Shown here one piece after another: positions 1-11,087 of a stretch of DNA of 64,000 nucleotides. Within the stretch, counting starts at the first letter, position 1. Each line of letters starts with the position of its first letter. Under the pieces are notes generated by a model. That model saw only the letters and a list, made by a program, of their open reading frames with translations. It had not been told where the DNA came from and did not search any database. The stretch comes from Dicyema japonicum (taxonomy: Eukaryota > Dicyemida > Rhombozoa > Dicyemidae). Location of the stretch: assembly GCA_011109175.1 (NCBI GenBank), contig RDEW01000011.1, forward strand, positions 1,000,562 through 1,064,561, read 5' to 3'. Made by a program: the position numbers and the translations under genes.

Positions 1-353
1 GACCAGTTCCCATGCAGACACTGCAGTTCCAAAGGCAGAGCGAGCACGCAGCCCGCTGAGACATCTTTATGCATCCAAGGTGGAAAAAGTCACGGCAAGA
101 CGAGCAGAAAAGTCCATATTTGCGTGCATTGGCAAAACCGCATGTAGAGCATGTAGTGTCCAGTCTCTCGGGTGTAATGTGTGTTGATCCATTGTATGAA
201 CGACGCTCCATGATGATACAATTATTCACAACAAGACCACACGTGATTTTCAAAATTTTTCTAATTTAATAATTCATCAAAATATTTAATAACTTTGTCA
301 AGAGTCAAACTAAAAAATTAATTTTATAAGTAATTGAAAAAAACAACTGTAAA
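1..353. other. No gene recognised
   Basis: I see no recognisable coding or RNA feature here. The first 200 bases are of mixed composition and the rest is AT-rich spacer up to the transposase remnant. The short open frames have no family signature. Confidence 0.5.
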
Positions 354-694
354 TTAGAATTCTTCATTAGCCAATGCTTTAACTAAATAGCTCCGCATGT
401 GGCTATACAAATTATCGCACACATCTGATGGAATTTCTCCGATGTTTTGGATTGCGTTTATTAATTCCTCAGAGTTTCTACAATTTTTCTTTTTGATGTT
501 ATTTTTCCAAACAGAAAAAAACTCTTCAATTGGATTAAGTTGAGGAGTGTAAGGAGGCAAAAAATACAATTCATACCTTATCCACGTTAAAAATTAATTG
601 GATACCAGTTCTTAATACATTTTTTAATTGTTCGCTCTTGTGAATTGATGCATTGTCACGAATAAATAACATGTCTTAAATATAACATATAGCC

Positions 695-942
695 ATACTT
701 TTTTCCCTGCATGTTCAAGTTTATAATTAAGCTGCATTACAAAATCAATGAACGTCTCCGCGCGATCAGGGGAGGAATTGATTTCGTGATGTAAAAGGCC
801 GTCAACTGAAATAGCAGGATACTTTTTTCCCTGCATGTTCAAGTTTATAATTAAGCTGCATTACAAAATCAATGAACGTCTCCGCGCGATCAGGGGAGGA
901 ATTGATTTCGTGATGTAAAAGGCCGTCAACTGAAATAGCAGG
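695..942. repeat. Exact 124-bp tandem duplication
   Basis: Bases 695-818 recur at 819-942 with no visible difference. The unit lies inside the transposase remnant and duplicates part of its coding sequence. A real tandem duplication is possible, but the exact identity of the copies in an otherwise decayed gene suggests an assembly join. Confidence 0.8.
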
Positions 943-1138
943 ACGAATAGAGAAATTTTTTCTCTTATGTTTCTAATACATTTTTTGGGAGTAACTCCTT
1001 TTATAGATTTTCCAAATTTGGATCTCATTGAACAATTGACTCCCATTTCGTCAGTAAAAATAAGCCCCTGATTATCAATTTCAATTATTTTTCTGGCATA
1101 TCTTTCTTCCATATTTATTGTAGAATTTCTCGCCATAG

Positions 1139-1641
1139 GTAAAATTGAATTTTGTTAAAACTATATCCAAATGTCTCTAGCGTCCTATTTATTGGATAGA
1201 GAGACATTTTTTCTTTGCACATTAAATAAAGAATTTTGAAAATTCTTCAGCGTAAATGAAGCATCTTCTTCAATTCTTTTAGTCAAAAATAAGATGTCCG
1301 ATGAATTAAGTTTTTTGTTCACAATTATGTCTTGTTGAGGCAAAACTTCCTGTATTTTTGTATTTTTTGACGATAGAAACAACTGTCTGNGTAAAATTGA
1401 ATCTTGTTAAAACTATATCCAAATGTCTCTAGCGTCCTATTTATTGGATAGAGAGACATTTTTTCTTTGCACATTAAATGAAGAATTTTGAAAATTCTTC
1501 AGCGTAAATGAAGCATCTTCTTCAATTCTTTTAGTCAAAAATAAGATTTCCGATGAATTAAGTTTTTTGTTCGCAATTATGTCTTGTTGAGGCAAAACTT
1601 CTTGTATTTTTGTATTTTTTGACGATAGAAACAACTGTCTG
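1139..1641. repeat. 251-bp duplication around a single N (1390)
   Basis: The segment 1139-1389 and the segment 1391-1641 are near-identical, with a few substitutions, and are separated by one N. The two copies encode the same 65-residue stretch of the transposase. The pattern fits two overlapping contig ends, possibly two alleles, that were placed side by side instead of merged. Confidence 0.85.
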
Positions 1642-1757
1642 GTAGTTAATACTGGTGTCTTTGCTTATTTTTGAATAAGCCAACCCTTCTTCATATTTAT
1701 TTATAATAAGTTTTCGGTTATCCTCGGATACAGTAGTATTTTTGTTTTTCAAATGGA

Positions 1758-2025
1758 ATTACCATCTTCCCCTTTGAAGTCGAAAAACTTCTTTTCTGGA
1801 ACGTCACCTGCACCGACACGTTTGCCCTTTGCAACCTACTCCAGAGTGCGAAGGCCGAGAGGCTAAAACGGGCAAAGTACGTGGTCCTATTCAATGATTT
1901 TTTGTTTGTTTCACTTGCCATTGAGACCTCTAGTTCCCGTGCGCCTGTGACATTAGAATTCTTGAGTCTTTTAGGGAATCGGATTTCTAAACGATCAGGA
2001 GACCCATATGAGTGCTGTTGATTAT
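1758..2025 (+). pseudogene. LINE-A 3' fragment (PD-(D/E)XK-like tail)
   Basis: Plus-strand translation gives FEVEKLLFWNVTCTDTFA, then KAERLKRAKYVVLFNDFLFV, then a stretch ending in LLGNRISKRSGDP. These match in order the C-terminal domain of the longer LINE-A copy ending at 13942. Only the last 90 or so codons are present. The antisense open frame of 67 codons on the other strand is a shadow. Confidence 0.75.
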
Positions 2026-2292
2026 TTAATGATTCTCGCTTGCTTTTTGCAAAATTTCAGAAATGTCAAGTTTCAAGTTTTTATAAAATGAAAATTAACT
2101 AAAAACTGTTATTTTTACTGTATGTAGTTTGTATTGTTTGCATTAGAGTTACGTTGATATAATTTCAATTTAATTTTTCAATTCTGGCTTCATTTCTTTA
2201 TTTGACAAAGTTAGTTAGTTAAGTAACCCCAACCTCACTAACTTGTAGGAGCCAGCAACTATTAAATAGAACGCAGTAGATGTTGGTCGCTC
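2026..2292. other. AT-rich spacer, no gene
   Basis: I see no coding signal here. A stretch near 2205-2280, including TTAGTTAAGTAACCCCAACC, recurs in inverted form near 16230-16270, so it is the 3' flank of a LINE-D copy rather than unique DNA. Confidence 0.5.
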
Positions 2293-2643
2293 TTATAGAT
2301 CGGTCAGTCTCGGCATAGTAGTCGAACGTTGTGCTAATTCATGACATTCAAATTGGTGATTTGTTGTCAACACGTGGAGGTTGCAAAAAGGAGATAGGAT
2401 ATCGTATGTTGGTAAATATTGGTGGTGCCCACATCGTAGACGAACCAGGTTTACTCGGACGTCCCTCGGAAGAGAAAATTCTGATTGGTCTATTGGAGGA
2501 GGGGGCCGATATAGTATTTTATTTTCTCCGAGTCTTCGGATGCTTCTCGTAGAAACAAAATCGTGTATCTGTTTCAGACGACTCCTGCCATTGGAACTGG
2601 AAGGGATGGATGATAGCATTCGAGACAGGTCACTGGTTGTCAT
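2281..2643 (-). pseudogene. LINE-D C-terminal fragment
   Basis: A minus-strand frame of 116 codons contains LPRDVRVNLVRLRCGHHQYL, followed by a spaced C-x2-C-like and H..FECHE pattern and PRLTDL. This order (LPR, RLR-G, zinc-binding-like H/C, terminal tryptophan context) is typical of the C terminus of jockey/CR1-type LINE ORF2. It is homologous to the plus-strand sequence at 15980-16250, where the same residues are interrupted by stops. The region has no RT core, so this is a 5'-truncated insertion. Confidence 0.7.
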
Positions 2644-2947
2644 AATTTTTCTTTTGTTTTGCGGTTTTCATTGAGTGGCAGGGATGATCTAGACTGTAGG
2701 CTTGGGAGAGGAACTGTAGGGCTCTCATTTCCAGATGGTCTTTAATTGGGAGAATCTTNGTTTCAGACGACTCCTGCCATTGGAACTGGAAGGGATGGAT
2801 GATAGAATTCGAGACAGGTCACTGGTTGTCATAATTTTTCTTTTGTTTTGCGGTTTTCATAGAGTGGCAAAGATGATCTAGACTGTAGGCTTGGGAGAGG
2901 AACTGTAGGGCTCTCATTTCCAGATGGTCTTTAATTGGGAGAATCTT
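2571..2947. repeat. 188-bp duplication around a single N (2759)
   Basis: Segment 2571-2758 is repeated at 2760-2947 with a few substitutions, on the two sides of one N. The signature is the same as at 1390, 41853, 54874-54908 and 63177. It is most simply explained as overlapping contig ends left unmerged. Confidence 0.85.
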
Positions 2948-3060
2948 TGATTCCCAATGTAGATGATCAACCATGTGTCTCCCGTGTATGGTTAGAATTT
3001 GACAAAGTAGTATTGCATATTAGGCAATAAGCTTTATCACTAGGATTTTTATGTTAAAAC

Positions 3061-3300
3061 TCAAAAACAACAAGAAAGAAATACAAACATCCCAGCTTCA
3101 AACATCTCCCAAATTTTTCTTAATTGTTTTGCCAACGACCCAACTTCTTTTCGGAGGAGCCTTTTTTGAACCTGAAGAAGGATTCTATAGGAGTGCACTT
3201 CTTTATGAACGATCTCTACATGTGCCGTCATTTCTCTGAATGGGTTTCCTAGCTCCTTGCAGACACATAGGACGCCCTGGCCATTTCTCAACGTATCCGT
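3061..3300 (-). pseudogene. Possible LINE fragment shared with 19.1 kb
   Basis: The minus-strand frame contains NGQGVLCVCKELGNPF. A related string, NGQSLLSFCKELVTHLKKE, occurs in the minus strand at 19108-19290, next to a degraded LINE-D RT. No conserved enzymatic motif is visible, so this is only a shared-repeat call. Confidence 0.3.
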
Positions 3301-3640
3301 CTTTTAAAGGAGACTGGGGATGGATATGGTGCCTGATTGTGTGTGCCGCATGATTGTCTGCCTGAGAGTTTATACCTATGTAAGAGGATTGAATGTCTTT
3401 TGATTTTCCAGATTTGAGAATTGGTGTAATTAGTTAATTCTTCATATACAGTTGTTTTTGTTTAATGAATTTTTCATTTAATGAATATTTTACTTAATGA
3501 ATCCAAATTTCAATTTTTAATGATTTTCCCCCTAAAATTGAAATTTAATGAATTTTTATTTAATGAATCTTAATTTGATTAAAAAATATAATTAAATATA
3601 GAATTTTTAAATGTACACGTGCCGTATAGTTATTAATGTT

Positions 3641-3772
3641 AAGAAAATAAGGAAAACATACTCTTTCAAACAGAAAAAGAAAGTTATCGAGTACAAAGAA
3701 AAATTTTCCGTCATCACTCAAGCTTCTCTAATCAGAAAATTTAAAATGCCTGTTGGAACGATAAATTTTATT
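3641..3772 (+). pseudogene. pogo/Tigger transposase N-terminal HTH fragment
   Basis: Plus-strand translation from 3641 gives RKTYSFKQKKKVIEYKEKF, then ITQASLIRKFKMPVGT. This is the pattern of the psq-type helix-turn-helix that opens pogo/Tigger transposases (basic start, KxxVIEY, then I..F.MP..T). A stop follows immediately. The AT-rich 3430-3600 stretch upstream, with repeated TTTAATGAAT words, may be a degenerate terminal repeat. Confidence 0.5.
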
Positions 3773-3993
3773 TAAAAAAATAAAGAAAAATACAATAATT
3801 GCAGCAAAAAAATTGTAAAATGAAAAAAATATTACAACTAGCACTATAAATGATATTATTTACACACCTTTATACGAGTGGATACAAAATTATTTGTTCT
3901 AGTGGTGGTGTGTATGTCTGTTTTCACCAGTTTGCAAACAAATCCTGAGGGCCGTCTTACAGAGAATATTGAAGATAGAAACCAACTAGAAGT

Positions 3994-4980
3994 GTGTCTT
4001 CAGGACTACATGATGCCAATGGAACTAGCATACGATCTCCTGTGGGAAATGTTCCTGCTCATCTACTGTCCCTCAAAGCATTAATCACTGAGATTCGATC
4101 AGGTGACAGGATCAAGTGGATCTCAATGGTTGTCAACTCTGCGAAAAGGAGATTCGGGAGAATCCCTCGGGGTGGATGGAGTCTCATCGTCCAGCAATTC
4201 AATGCTCGTTTCTCCACTCAAAAGTGTACTCGGCGTTAGAAAACTATTGAATGTAAAGCCTAATAAAAAGACGCACGTGGACCTGAAAAGTCGAGATGCT
4301 TTAATCGGATCAGGAGGCTCAGAGAACAACTTACCAAAAACAGAAATTTCCATGTATGGAAGATGCAAAGAATTTTATGTTCAAATTGATAAAGTTAAAT
4401 CAGTTCCCCGAGATGGAAGGAAACCCACACAGAAGATTCCATATAAGTTGCTTAAAAAGGATGTTCTTACTACATTAAATGCAGTGATATCAAATTATGT
4501 GTCATCATCTCCGCCAACGGACATGAATGAGATAACTGACATTGTTTATGCTGCACAATGCGCATATGAAAATTTGACAAAGAAGCAATCAGTAAAAAGC
4601 TGTTGGAAGGAAAACGTGGAGAAGAGAATTGCAAAATTCAAAGAAAATTGCGCCTTAGTCTATGGGTTTACTGGGAAGCAGTCAAGGGAAGAAAGGGAGA
4701 AAACGCTTGATGTTTTGTGCTCGTTTGGATACAAGAAATTAAAGAAGGGAGAACTGAAAAGGATCTCTACCCTAATTGAAGACAAAATCAAGATCATGGA
4801 GAAAAAAATCTCAATTCATGAATCAAGAAAATCCTTTAGACGAGATAATTTTTGTTTTGAGCTGAACAAGAGGAGGTTTTATCGGAGGCTCAACGATGAT
4901 GTCAATAATAGTCAACGATGACGTCGTCAATGATTGTAAAGTTACAGAAGATGAGTGCGTGTCATTTTGGAAAGATGTAT
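3994..4980 (+). pseudogene. LINE-C (R2-like) N-terminal ORF fragment
   Basis: Two overlapping plus-strand frames make one broken protein. The first part has KWISMVVNSAKRRFGRIPRG, paralogous to the minus-strand protein at 24684-25067, which has RKQWATSVIESMRSRLGRVP. The second part, to 4921, has IPYKLLKKDVLTTLNAVISN, then GYKKLKKGELKRI and ESRKSFRRDNFCFELNKRRF. The following frame has VSFWKDVWENHQNYSHRN. The basic KxxFRRDNxxFxxNxRRFYRxL block followed by FWxxxW is what precedes the RT domain in R2-like LINEs with a restriction-like endonuclease. The RT itself is missing here because the sequence runs into an antisense LINE-B near 5050. No host gene is disrupted. Confidence 0.65.
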
Positions 4981-5088
4981 GGGAAAACCATCAGAATTAT
5001 TCTCACAGGAATATTGTTGGGAGGCGAATAACAGGTGCTCCCCTGTTCCTAGCCAAGGCTCTCATGTTGTCCAGGTCGTCGGCATTTT

Positions 5089-6700
5089 TTAGATTTTTTT
5101 GATATTGACCAGGCCTTTTTGTAAGACTATTGGCAGTGTTGTTCTAGGTCTTCCACGATAGCGGCCTTCTTGACTAACATAGTATGTTTCCATAGATATG
5201 TTCGGTGGGGATGTTAATTCCATCCTCAGCACGTGTCCGAAGAGCTTACATCGGGATTCCAGTACTTCTAAGCTGATAGGTCTAGTGTGCATCTCTTATA
5301 TAAAGCATTCCTCGATATTCTCGTAGGCCAAGTAATTCCTGTTATTTTTCTCAGCTGACCTCTGTGGAACGAGTCTAGTTTTTCCATATCGGCTGATGAG
5401 GTCGTGCAAGTTCCAGTGTTATATAAAAGTACGGGTTTTATGAATGAGTCGTATAATAGGATTCTCATTTTCGTGTCGATGCTTTTTTGATTGAGCCATA
5501 GATTCTTCAGTTTATATAACGCAGCATTGGCTAGAGTTTTCCTACGTAAAATATCTTCGCTGTCTTCCATAAGTGAACCGAGTTTTTTTGCTTGTCGCCA
5601 CTTCTCTTCTAGGACGTTACTCATCCTTCTTATCTCTGTGAGTTCTGTTTTCTCTCTGTTCACAGTAAGAAACCATTTCCCTAGTACATCTGGTGTTTTT
5701 TCTAATAGGTTTTCCAGGACCTCTTTGTCTTCAGAAATTAGGTCTACATCGTCCGCGTAGATTACTTCTTCCGTCTTTCCTTGGTATAACGGTCTAAGTT
5801 CCCTCATAGCGACTTCCAAATAAATTGTGGATAGTAGAGGAGAAAGAGAGTCTCCTTGTGGAGTGCCCGTGTTTGTTTCAAATTTTCTTGAATAGGTCTT
5901 TCCGACACTCACAAGGAGCTCAGTGTTGGAAAGTAGAATTCGGGTCATCCTTAGATTCGACTCATCAAGAAATCCGCTCAGTACCCCCCCATTAATTTGT
6001 TCCTGTTAACTGTATCAAAAGCTTTTGATAGGTCAATTCCCAGAATATTGGTGGCGTTACGGTATCTTTGATATGTTGCACACCTCCATCTGTGACTCCA
6101 GACCGCATTAGCTGTGGATCTCCCTTCTCAAAAACAACTTTGACTATCTGGTAGGTATTTGTAAGCAGATCCTTTTATTCGTTCAAGCACAATGTTTGCC
6201 AAGACTTTACGCAATGAATATGATGGGTCGCAAATTTTCGAGCGGTCCTCTGTTTTTGTTGGTTTTTTGTATGGGGATTAGTAGTCTTTTACCCAGAAGT
6301 AGAGTTGAGTTGGTTGAAAACATTTCATTTAGTAGTGTAGCGATTTTTTCAAAAAGGAGGTCAGGGCCGTATTTCAGTAAATCTGGGTTTATCGCATATG
6401 GTCCGGGGCTGCTGTAATTCTTGAATTTTCGGCAGGCTGTTTTGATTTCCTCGACCGTGATTGGTATCTTCAGGGGTCTTGGCCTTCCATCAAATAGGTG
6501 GATTTCTATGGTTTTGATGTGGAAAAGCTTCTCAGAGTGTGCCCATATGGCTTCAGTTTGTTTATCGTTGTTCAGTATCAGCTTATCGTTTTCGTCTTTT
6601 ATTGTTAGTCGACTTCGATTTGTTCGCCGCAGCAAACGGGCAGCGACGTACACCTGTGCGTTGTCTTTCACTTTGTTTACTTCTAACATTTTGTGTATGC
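5089..6700 (-). pseudogene. LINE-B reverse transcriptase, 5'-truncated
   Basis: Minus-strand frames in order are as follows. At 6207-6689 there is a linker and early RT (RLLRRTNRSRLTIKDENDK, then GPLENLRPIIFIA). At 5268-5948 there is the palm with TPQGDSLSPLLSTIYLE and the catalytic box VIYADDVDLI. The thumb and C terminus contain LDSFHRGQLRKITGITW, and 5089-5292 has GRPRTTLPIVLQKGLV. Frameshifts separate the pieces near 5270 and 5950-6200. The endonuclease half is absent. The 3' boundary lies near 5050, where it abuts the oppositely oriented LINE-C. The upstream end is about 100 bp from the eIF3a start codon. Confidence 0.85.
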
Positions 6701-6805
6701 TTTTTTAACCTTAAAAACATTGTGGGTTAATAATAATATTGACTCTATTTACTAAATAAAATATTAAAATTATTATTAAATTTATTTAAATTAATAACGT
6801 GCCAA

Positions 6806-9640
6806 ATGAGTCGTATGTACGATTATCGAAATATAACTGACGATCCTGTCAGTTGTCTCAATCAGGCCAAAGATTTGTATGAGCTTGGTTGTACTGAACA
6901 GTCTCTGTCTACTCTGGTTGATTTTGTTCAACAGAGGAGATACAGAGGGTGGTCTGAAGATATTGACAATCTAATTTCCTTCCATTTGATACTTTCCTTC
7001 AAAATGAAGGATGTACACTCTCTCAGGAATGCTGTCCTTCATTTTAAGAACATATGCCAACAGGTTTGTGCACTTTTAAATATACAGGCCCACGTGGAGT
7101 CTTTGATGAATGTTATTGCGATATTCCTTGATTTTGCTGAACAGGAAATTGCACAGACGGATCAGTCACGCTCGCATAATCAAGCATTGGCAGTGAAGAG
7201 CATGTATTTTTTATTATTCACTCAAAGAGGGCATTTGAGATTGATTAGTCTGGACTGGGCTGACCTATCGAGTACATGTCGAGTTATTATCGCCAACGTT
7301 AGATTCATATACCTTGCTTACTTCAGTATCCTGGAAATATTCTCAAATGATCTTCGAATGCTCAATATCTACCATACATTGGCTCATCGGGGTACCATGT
7401 GTCCTTTATTCTTAGCATTGTGGTTTTGTTTGAAATATGATCGGAGGAGAGAGTTCAGGAGGATCTGTTCGTCAATTCATACCCACATAAAACGACGGAA
7501 GACACAAGGTGGACAGTCTGAGACCAAGGAGATGCTACAGGATACTTATATAGAGATTCTTAATTGCGCTGAAAAGTTGGGGATATCTCAGGTGGAATGT
7601 ATGTTGACTTGTAGGAGGCATTAAAGTCAGCAGAGGAGATAAACAAACTCAATCCTACAGGTCGACTCAGAGTCATCTACTACAGAGCACTAACAAAGAT
7701 TTTCCAGTGGGGAGCTCACAACTTCAACGCATATGTTCATGTGGAGATGTTCAGAATACAAAAGATGACACTCAGTCAGACCCAGTTGACAGAGTATTAC
7801 ATGATGTCACATATAGATTGGCTTCACAAGTTATGTGTGCAATAATGAGTGTCCCCCCATGGTCATGTGAGTGGGACCTCGTTAATTTGGACTCCTCGGT
7901 GAGGGAAAAACAAAAAATACTGTATTCACTTCTCCCAGACTCCAAATTTAACTCTAAATCAGATGAAATTGACAAAACGCTACCAATAGAATCGGGAGGC
8001 TCTACTTCTCTATTCCTTGACGTCATCCAGCTACCGCAAAAGTTCACTCAGCACGTGGACTTTTCCCCCACTAGAGAGGATATTGTTAAACTTGCCGTGA
8101 GTGGGTGTCTTTTACTTTAGACTATCGAACATATCGACAACGTTGTTTTCCCGGAATTACGTGGGATGTATACTGATATGGAAGAATGTGTGTGTCCACG
8201 TGAGTATTTGAAAAGACTGACCCCTCGACTAGATTTTATAAAGGGGACTTGTGTGTTGTCATCATTTCACGATCATATCTTGGAAGCTTCGATAGCCCAC
8301 TATATTGTGAAGGTTAGTTTTTTGTTTATATAATAGATATCACGGATGTACGATAATGTTAAATTTGATTATTTGTCTCCGTTTGTGGAATACATGCATG
8401 TGGGGACATTTCAGAGATTACTGGCTAAGATATCCACAAGAATGAACAATATTGTTATTTTGAGGTTTTTATAGTAGATTTCTGTTGATTTGGCCAGTAG
8501 TTCCGTGAGGTTTGGTGATCCTAAACAAATTTTTGGGTCAGAGAAGGGGCAGTATTTGTCATATATGGCTGTGGTGCTCAACAAGGTGTCCTCCAACGTA
8601 TGTGAGAGTGCATATGAGTCGAGAGAGTCGGCATATGATAGATTTATAAATGAGGAGGAATCTGAAAGGATTGCAATGGAGAACCGAATGAGACTTTTAA
8701 GGGAGATGGCCGACTCTAAGAACAAGGAATTGGAGGTTTGTTGGTTAAATCAGTCGTAGAAAACTCCAAAGATTGAGAAAATCCAGCCGAAGAAGGTGAA
8801 GTTCGAAATGCCCAAGAAGATTTTACGAGAAACCAACCTTATAGTGGACGAAACACAAACAATTGATGATTCTATCAAAAAGAAGATCAAATTGGCCAAC
8901 GTCAAAGAAAAAATAAACAACCTTAAAGCATCCAAATTGGCTCCTAAATTAGTTCAGCTGTTGAATTCTGGCAAAGTCAATTTGGATACGATTGAATTAT
9001 CCTGGATAAGTGCACAGGTTGCTGAGGAAGTGAGGGAAGAGAGTCAATCGATCTGCAAGAGACAGGCTGAACTTGATTTGGGAATCAGATATTATGCTTA
9101 TATTGTGAGGACGGAGGAAAATATCCACAGACAGATACTTCACAGTTTTTATGATGAAAGTTTGGCAAGTTCTGTGAGTTCATTGGTTGGATATGCGTTT
9201 AATTTGTGTAGATGGAAGCTAAGAACAACTCTGTGAGGGAGCATAAGGATAGATTGTCTCAGATTGAGGGTTACTGTCCTCAGTTTGTTGAATATGTGAC
9301 GGAGATGAGAAATGGGAGATTGAAGGCTGAATTACTTGTGTTCGAAGAAGCTCGTGCATTGGCAAGAAAGAATGCCTTGGAGGTAAGAAAATCTGCTAGG
9401 AAGAATGAAAGGAAACGGATTTTGCTCGCTGAGAAGGCATGGCAGGAAAAACTAAGTAAGGCTGCTGGCGAGGCAACCAAGTCATGGATGGACGTTCACT
9501 TCAAACGTGATGGAGATAACAAAAGGAGAGGTAGTGATTACAACAGAATTGATAAGAGTGGACTTGAATTAACTAGGTTGTTTATTTATTGTATTTTTAG
9601 TTCTTCTGGAGCTTTTAGAAGAGGAAGTAGCAACATCTAA
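6806..9640 (+). CDS. eIF3a: Eukaryotic translation initiation factor 3 subunit A, multi-exon
   Basis: The scaffold subunit of eIF3, which binds the 40S ribosome during initiation. The start at 6806 (MSRMYDYRNITDDP) matches the family in length and is followed by the N-terminal helical repeats. FKNICQQAHVESLMNV is read only after removing a 24-nt intron. AHRALWFCLKYDRRREFRRI is read after removing another 24-nt intron and aligns with the PCI-proximal region of animal eIF3a. The PCI part runs to about 8500. The C-terminal half is charged coiled coil (AYDRFINEEESERIAMENRM, KSARKNERKRILLAEKAW). Introns inferred at 7064-7087, 7392-7415, 7592-7614, 7794-7816, 8097-8120, 8313-8336, 8454-8477, 8736-8759, 9186-9211 (less sure) and 9577-9600 are 23-26 nt. 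The protein is much shorter than the human subunit because the long acidic, repeat-rich tail is missing. The terminal exon is GAFRRGSSNI. The gene looks intact. Confidence 0.9.
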
Positions 9641-11087
9641 TTGTGATTCTTGTTTTAGTAAATTTTGTTTATCTTAAAAATTTTATTGATTAAAAATAAA
9701 CAATCAATAACTAAGAGTACTATTTGCTCGTTGATGATTCTCATAATAATAGGTGCTTCATTCTTTAGACTCAATGTATGCTGTGAAAATCCTGTAATAT
9801 CAAAAAATTCAGTTGTTTACATGAATGCCAATCTATTCATTTCTTTATAATTTTCCTATTTCCAATATCTACAAGCATATAATAAAAATACCTGTTTTGA
9901 TTTATAGACTCATATTTATATTCAAATAAAGTTTGTTTGGCCATCCTCTTCTAATAAGTCCAATTGAATGATAGGTCCTTTGATATGATGGAGCAGTAAT
10001 CTGACACAATAGCATTCATAATTGTTACGGTGTATAACACATACTTTTCCTAGTGCTTCTCCTTGTTTAAATCTTTTAAACTTCAATTGGACATCCTCGT
10101 ACTTTCCTTTAAAATTTTCACTTTTAGTTTCTCAACTATAAAACTTTGTTACTTCTGCGTACACGTGTTCTTGCAAAATCATCCTCTTAACATAATTAAA
10201 AAAAACCTGTTAGTGTTGTATCTTTTTTACGAATGCTTTTTTTCGACCTGGACACACTAAGGGATCTGCCTAAGAACAGAAAAACCTGGAGCAAGCTAAC
10301 TCTTTCTCTTATATATTTGCTGCACATGCGGGGCTATAAATATTATGGCTCTCGTGAAAGTGCTAATAATAATAGAAACCAGTAAACCACCTGAATGTGG
10401 AGATCTCCTAAGAGTGAATGTCCATTTTCACCTGTCTGTATGTTATCTATTAATTGTCTAGGATATTCATTCGTACACTTACCATCTTTCATGAAAGTGA
10501 TATTTCAACAGATCCACAACGGCATGGATGAGACTGGCACATGTCGATCTTGAGACGGGTAGATATCCCCATTACGGAGGGCGTCTTGTTCCAAAAGGGA
10601 ACCAGTTGACGATGAGGGGAACGCGTTCAGCCAAGCATTGAGACTACCTTACGGTGCAAATCTTCTGTTTCCATAAGGGTCTAATGTGTATTTTTGTACA
10701 GAATGTTGGTCCAGTTCTTCAGTAAATGTGTATCATGAGGGGTTTTTTGAAAGCCACCGACCATTTCTTTAACCCATCAACAATTATGTTGTCCAGAGCA
10801 GTCTTGCAGAAATTTGAAAGAATAATCCGGATGAGAAACGCGTTGTACGATAAAGAAGGCATGAAAGATGGTAAGGAAACGTCTACAACAGATGTGAGGC
10901 TGATGCCCCAAATCTGACGATAAAAAGCCTTGCTTTAATTTAATATTATCGAAATTTATATTCACAATCTCTTCATAAACTTCACGTGTAGTATTGTCGT
11001 GTTGTGTTGATTTTCGCCTATTAAGTATTTTTGCCTATTGAGATTTTCTTTTTATTCTTGACTTTCACCTATTGTTGATTCAGTGGA
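9641..11087. other. Intergenic AT-rich region with repeat fragments
   Basis: Downstream of eIF3a there is no supported gene. A short block at 10319-10377 is a repeat 3' end, annotated separately. The stretch 10540-10920 has higher GC and a 63-codon plus-strand frame, but I cannot connect it to any family; it may be the decayed 5' part of LINE-A, which follows. Confidence 0.4.
10319..10377 (+). repeat. Repeat 3' end with TAA tail, also at 61.7 kb
   Basis: The sequence TGCACATGCGGGGCTATAA, followed by GGCTCTCGTGAAAGTGC and a short (TAA)n run, recurs in inverted orientation at 61683-61731. The pair looks like the 3' end of a (TAA)n-tailed non-LTR element. No coding sequence of that family is visible upstream in either place. 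Confidence 0.6.

Larger units (their letters stand above)
354..1752 (-). pseudogene. Tc1/mariner-type transposase remnant
   Basis: This is a broken DDE transposase read on the minus strand. The N-terminal helix-turn-helix portion lies at about 1558-1752 (EEGLAYSKISKDTSINYQTV). A catalytic-core piece lies at 861-1136 and contains FTDEMG, which fits the second catalytic aspartate. The C-terminal piece at 354-569 has LPPYTPQLNPIEEFFSVWK, the typical third-acid motif with the last E in the N-P-I-E-E context. Frames change several times and two internal segments are duplicated (695-942 and 1139-1641), so no full protein is encoded as assembled. The family assignment to Tc1/mariner (DDE_3-like) rests on these motifs. 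The duplications are probably assembly-related rather than part of the element. Terminal inverted repeats were not found. Confidence 0.75.

Noticed and set aside
5491-5760. 89-codon plus-strand frame
   Set aside because: It is antisense to the LINE-B RT read on the minus strand, which has the catalytic YADD motif.
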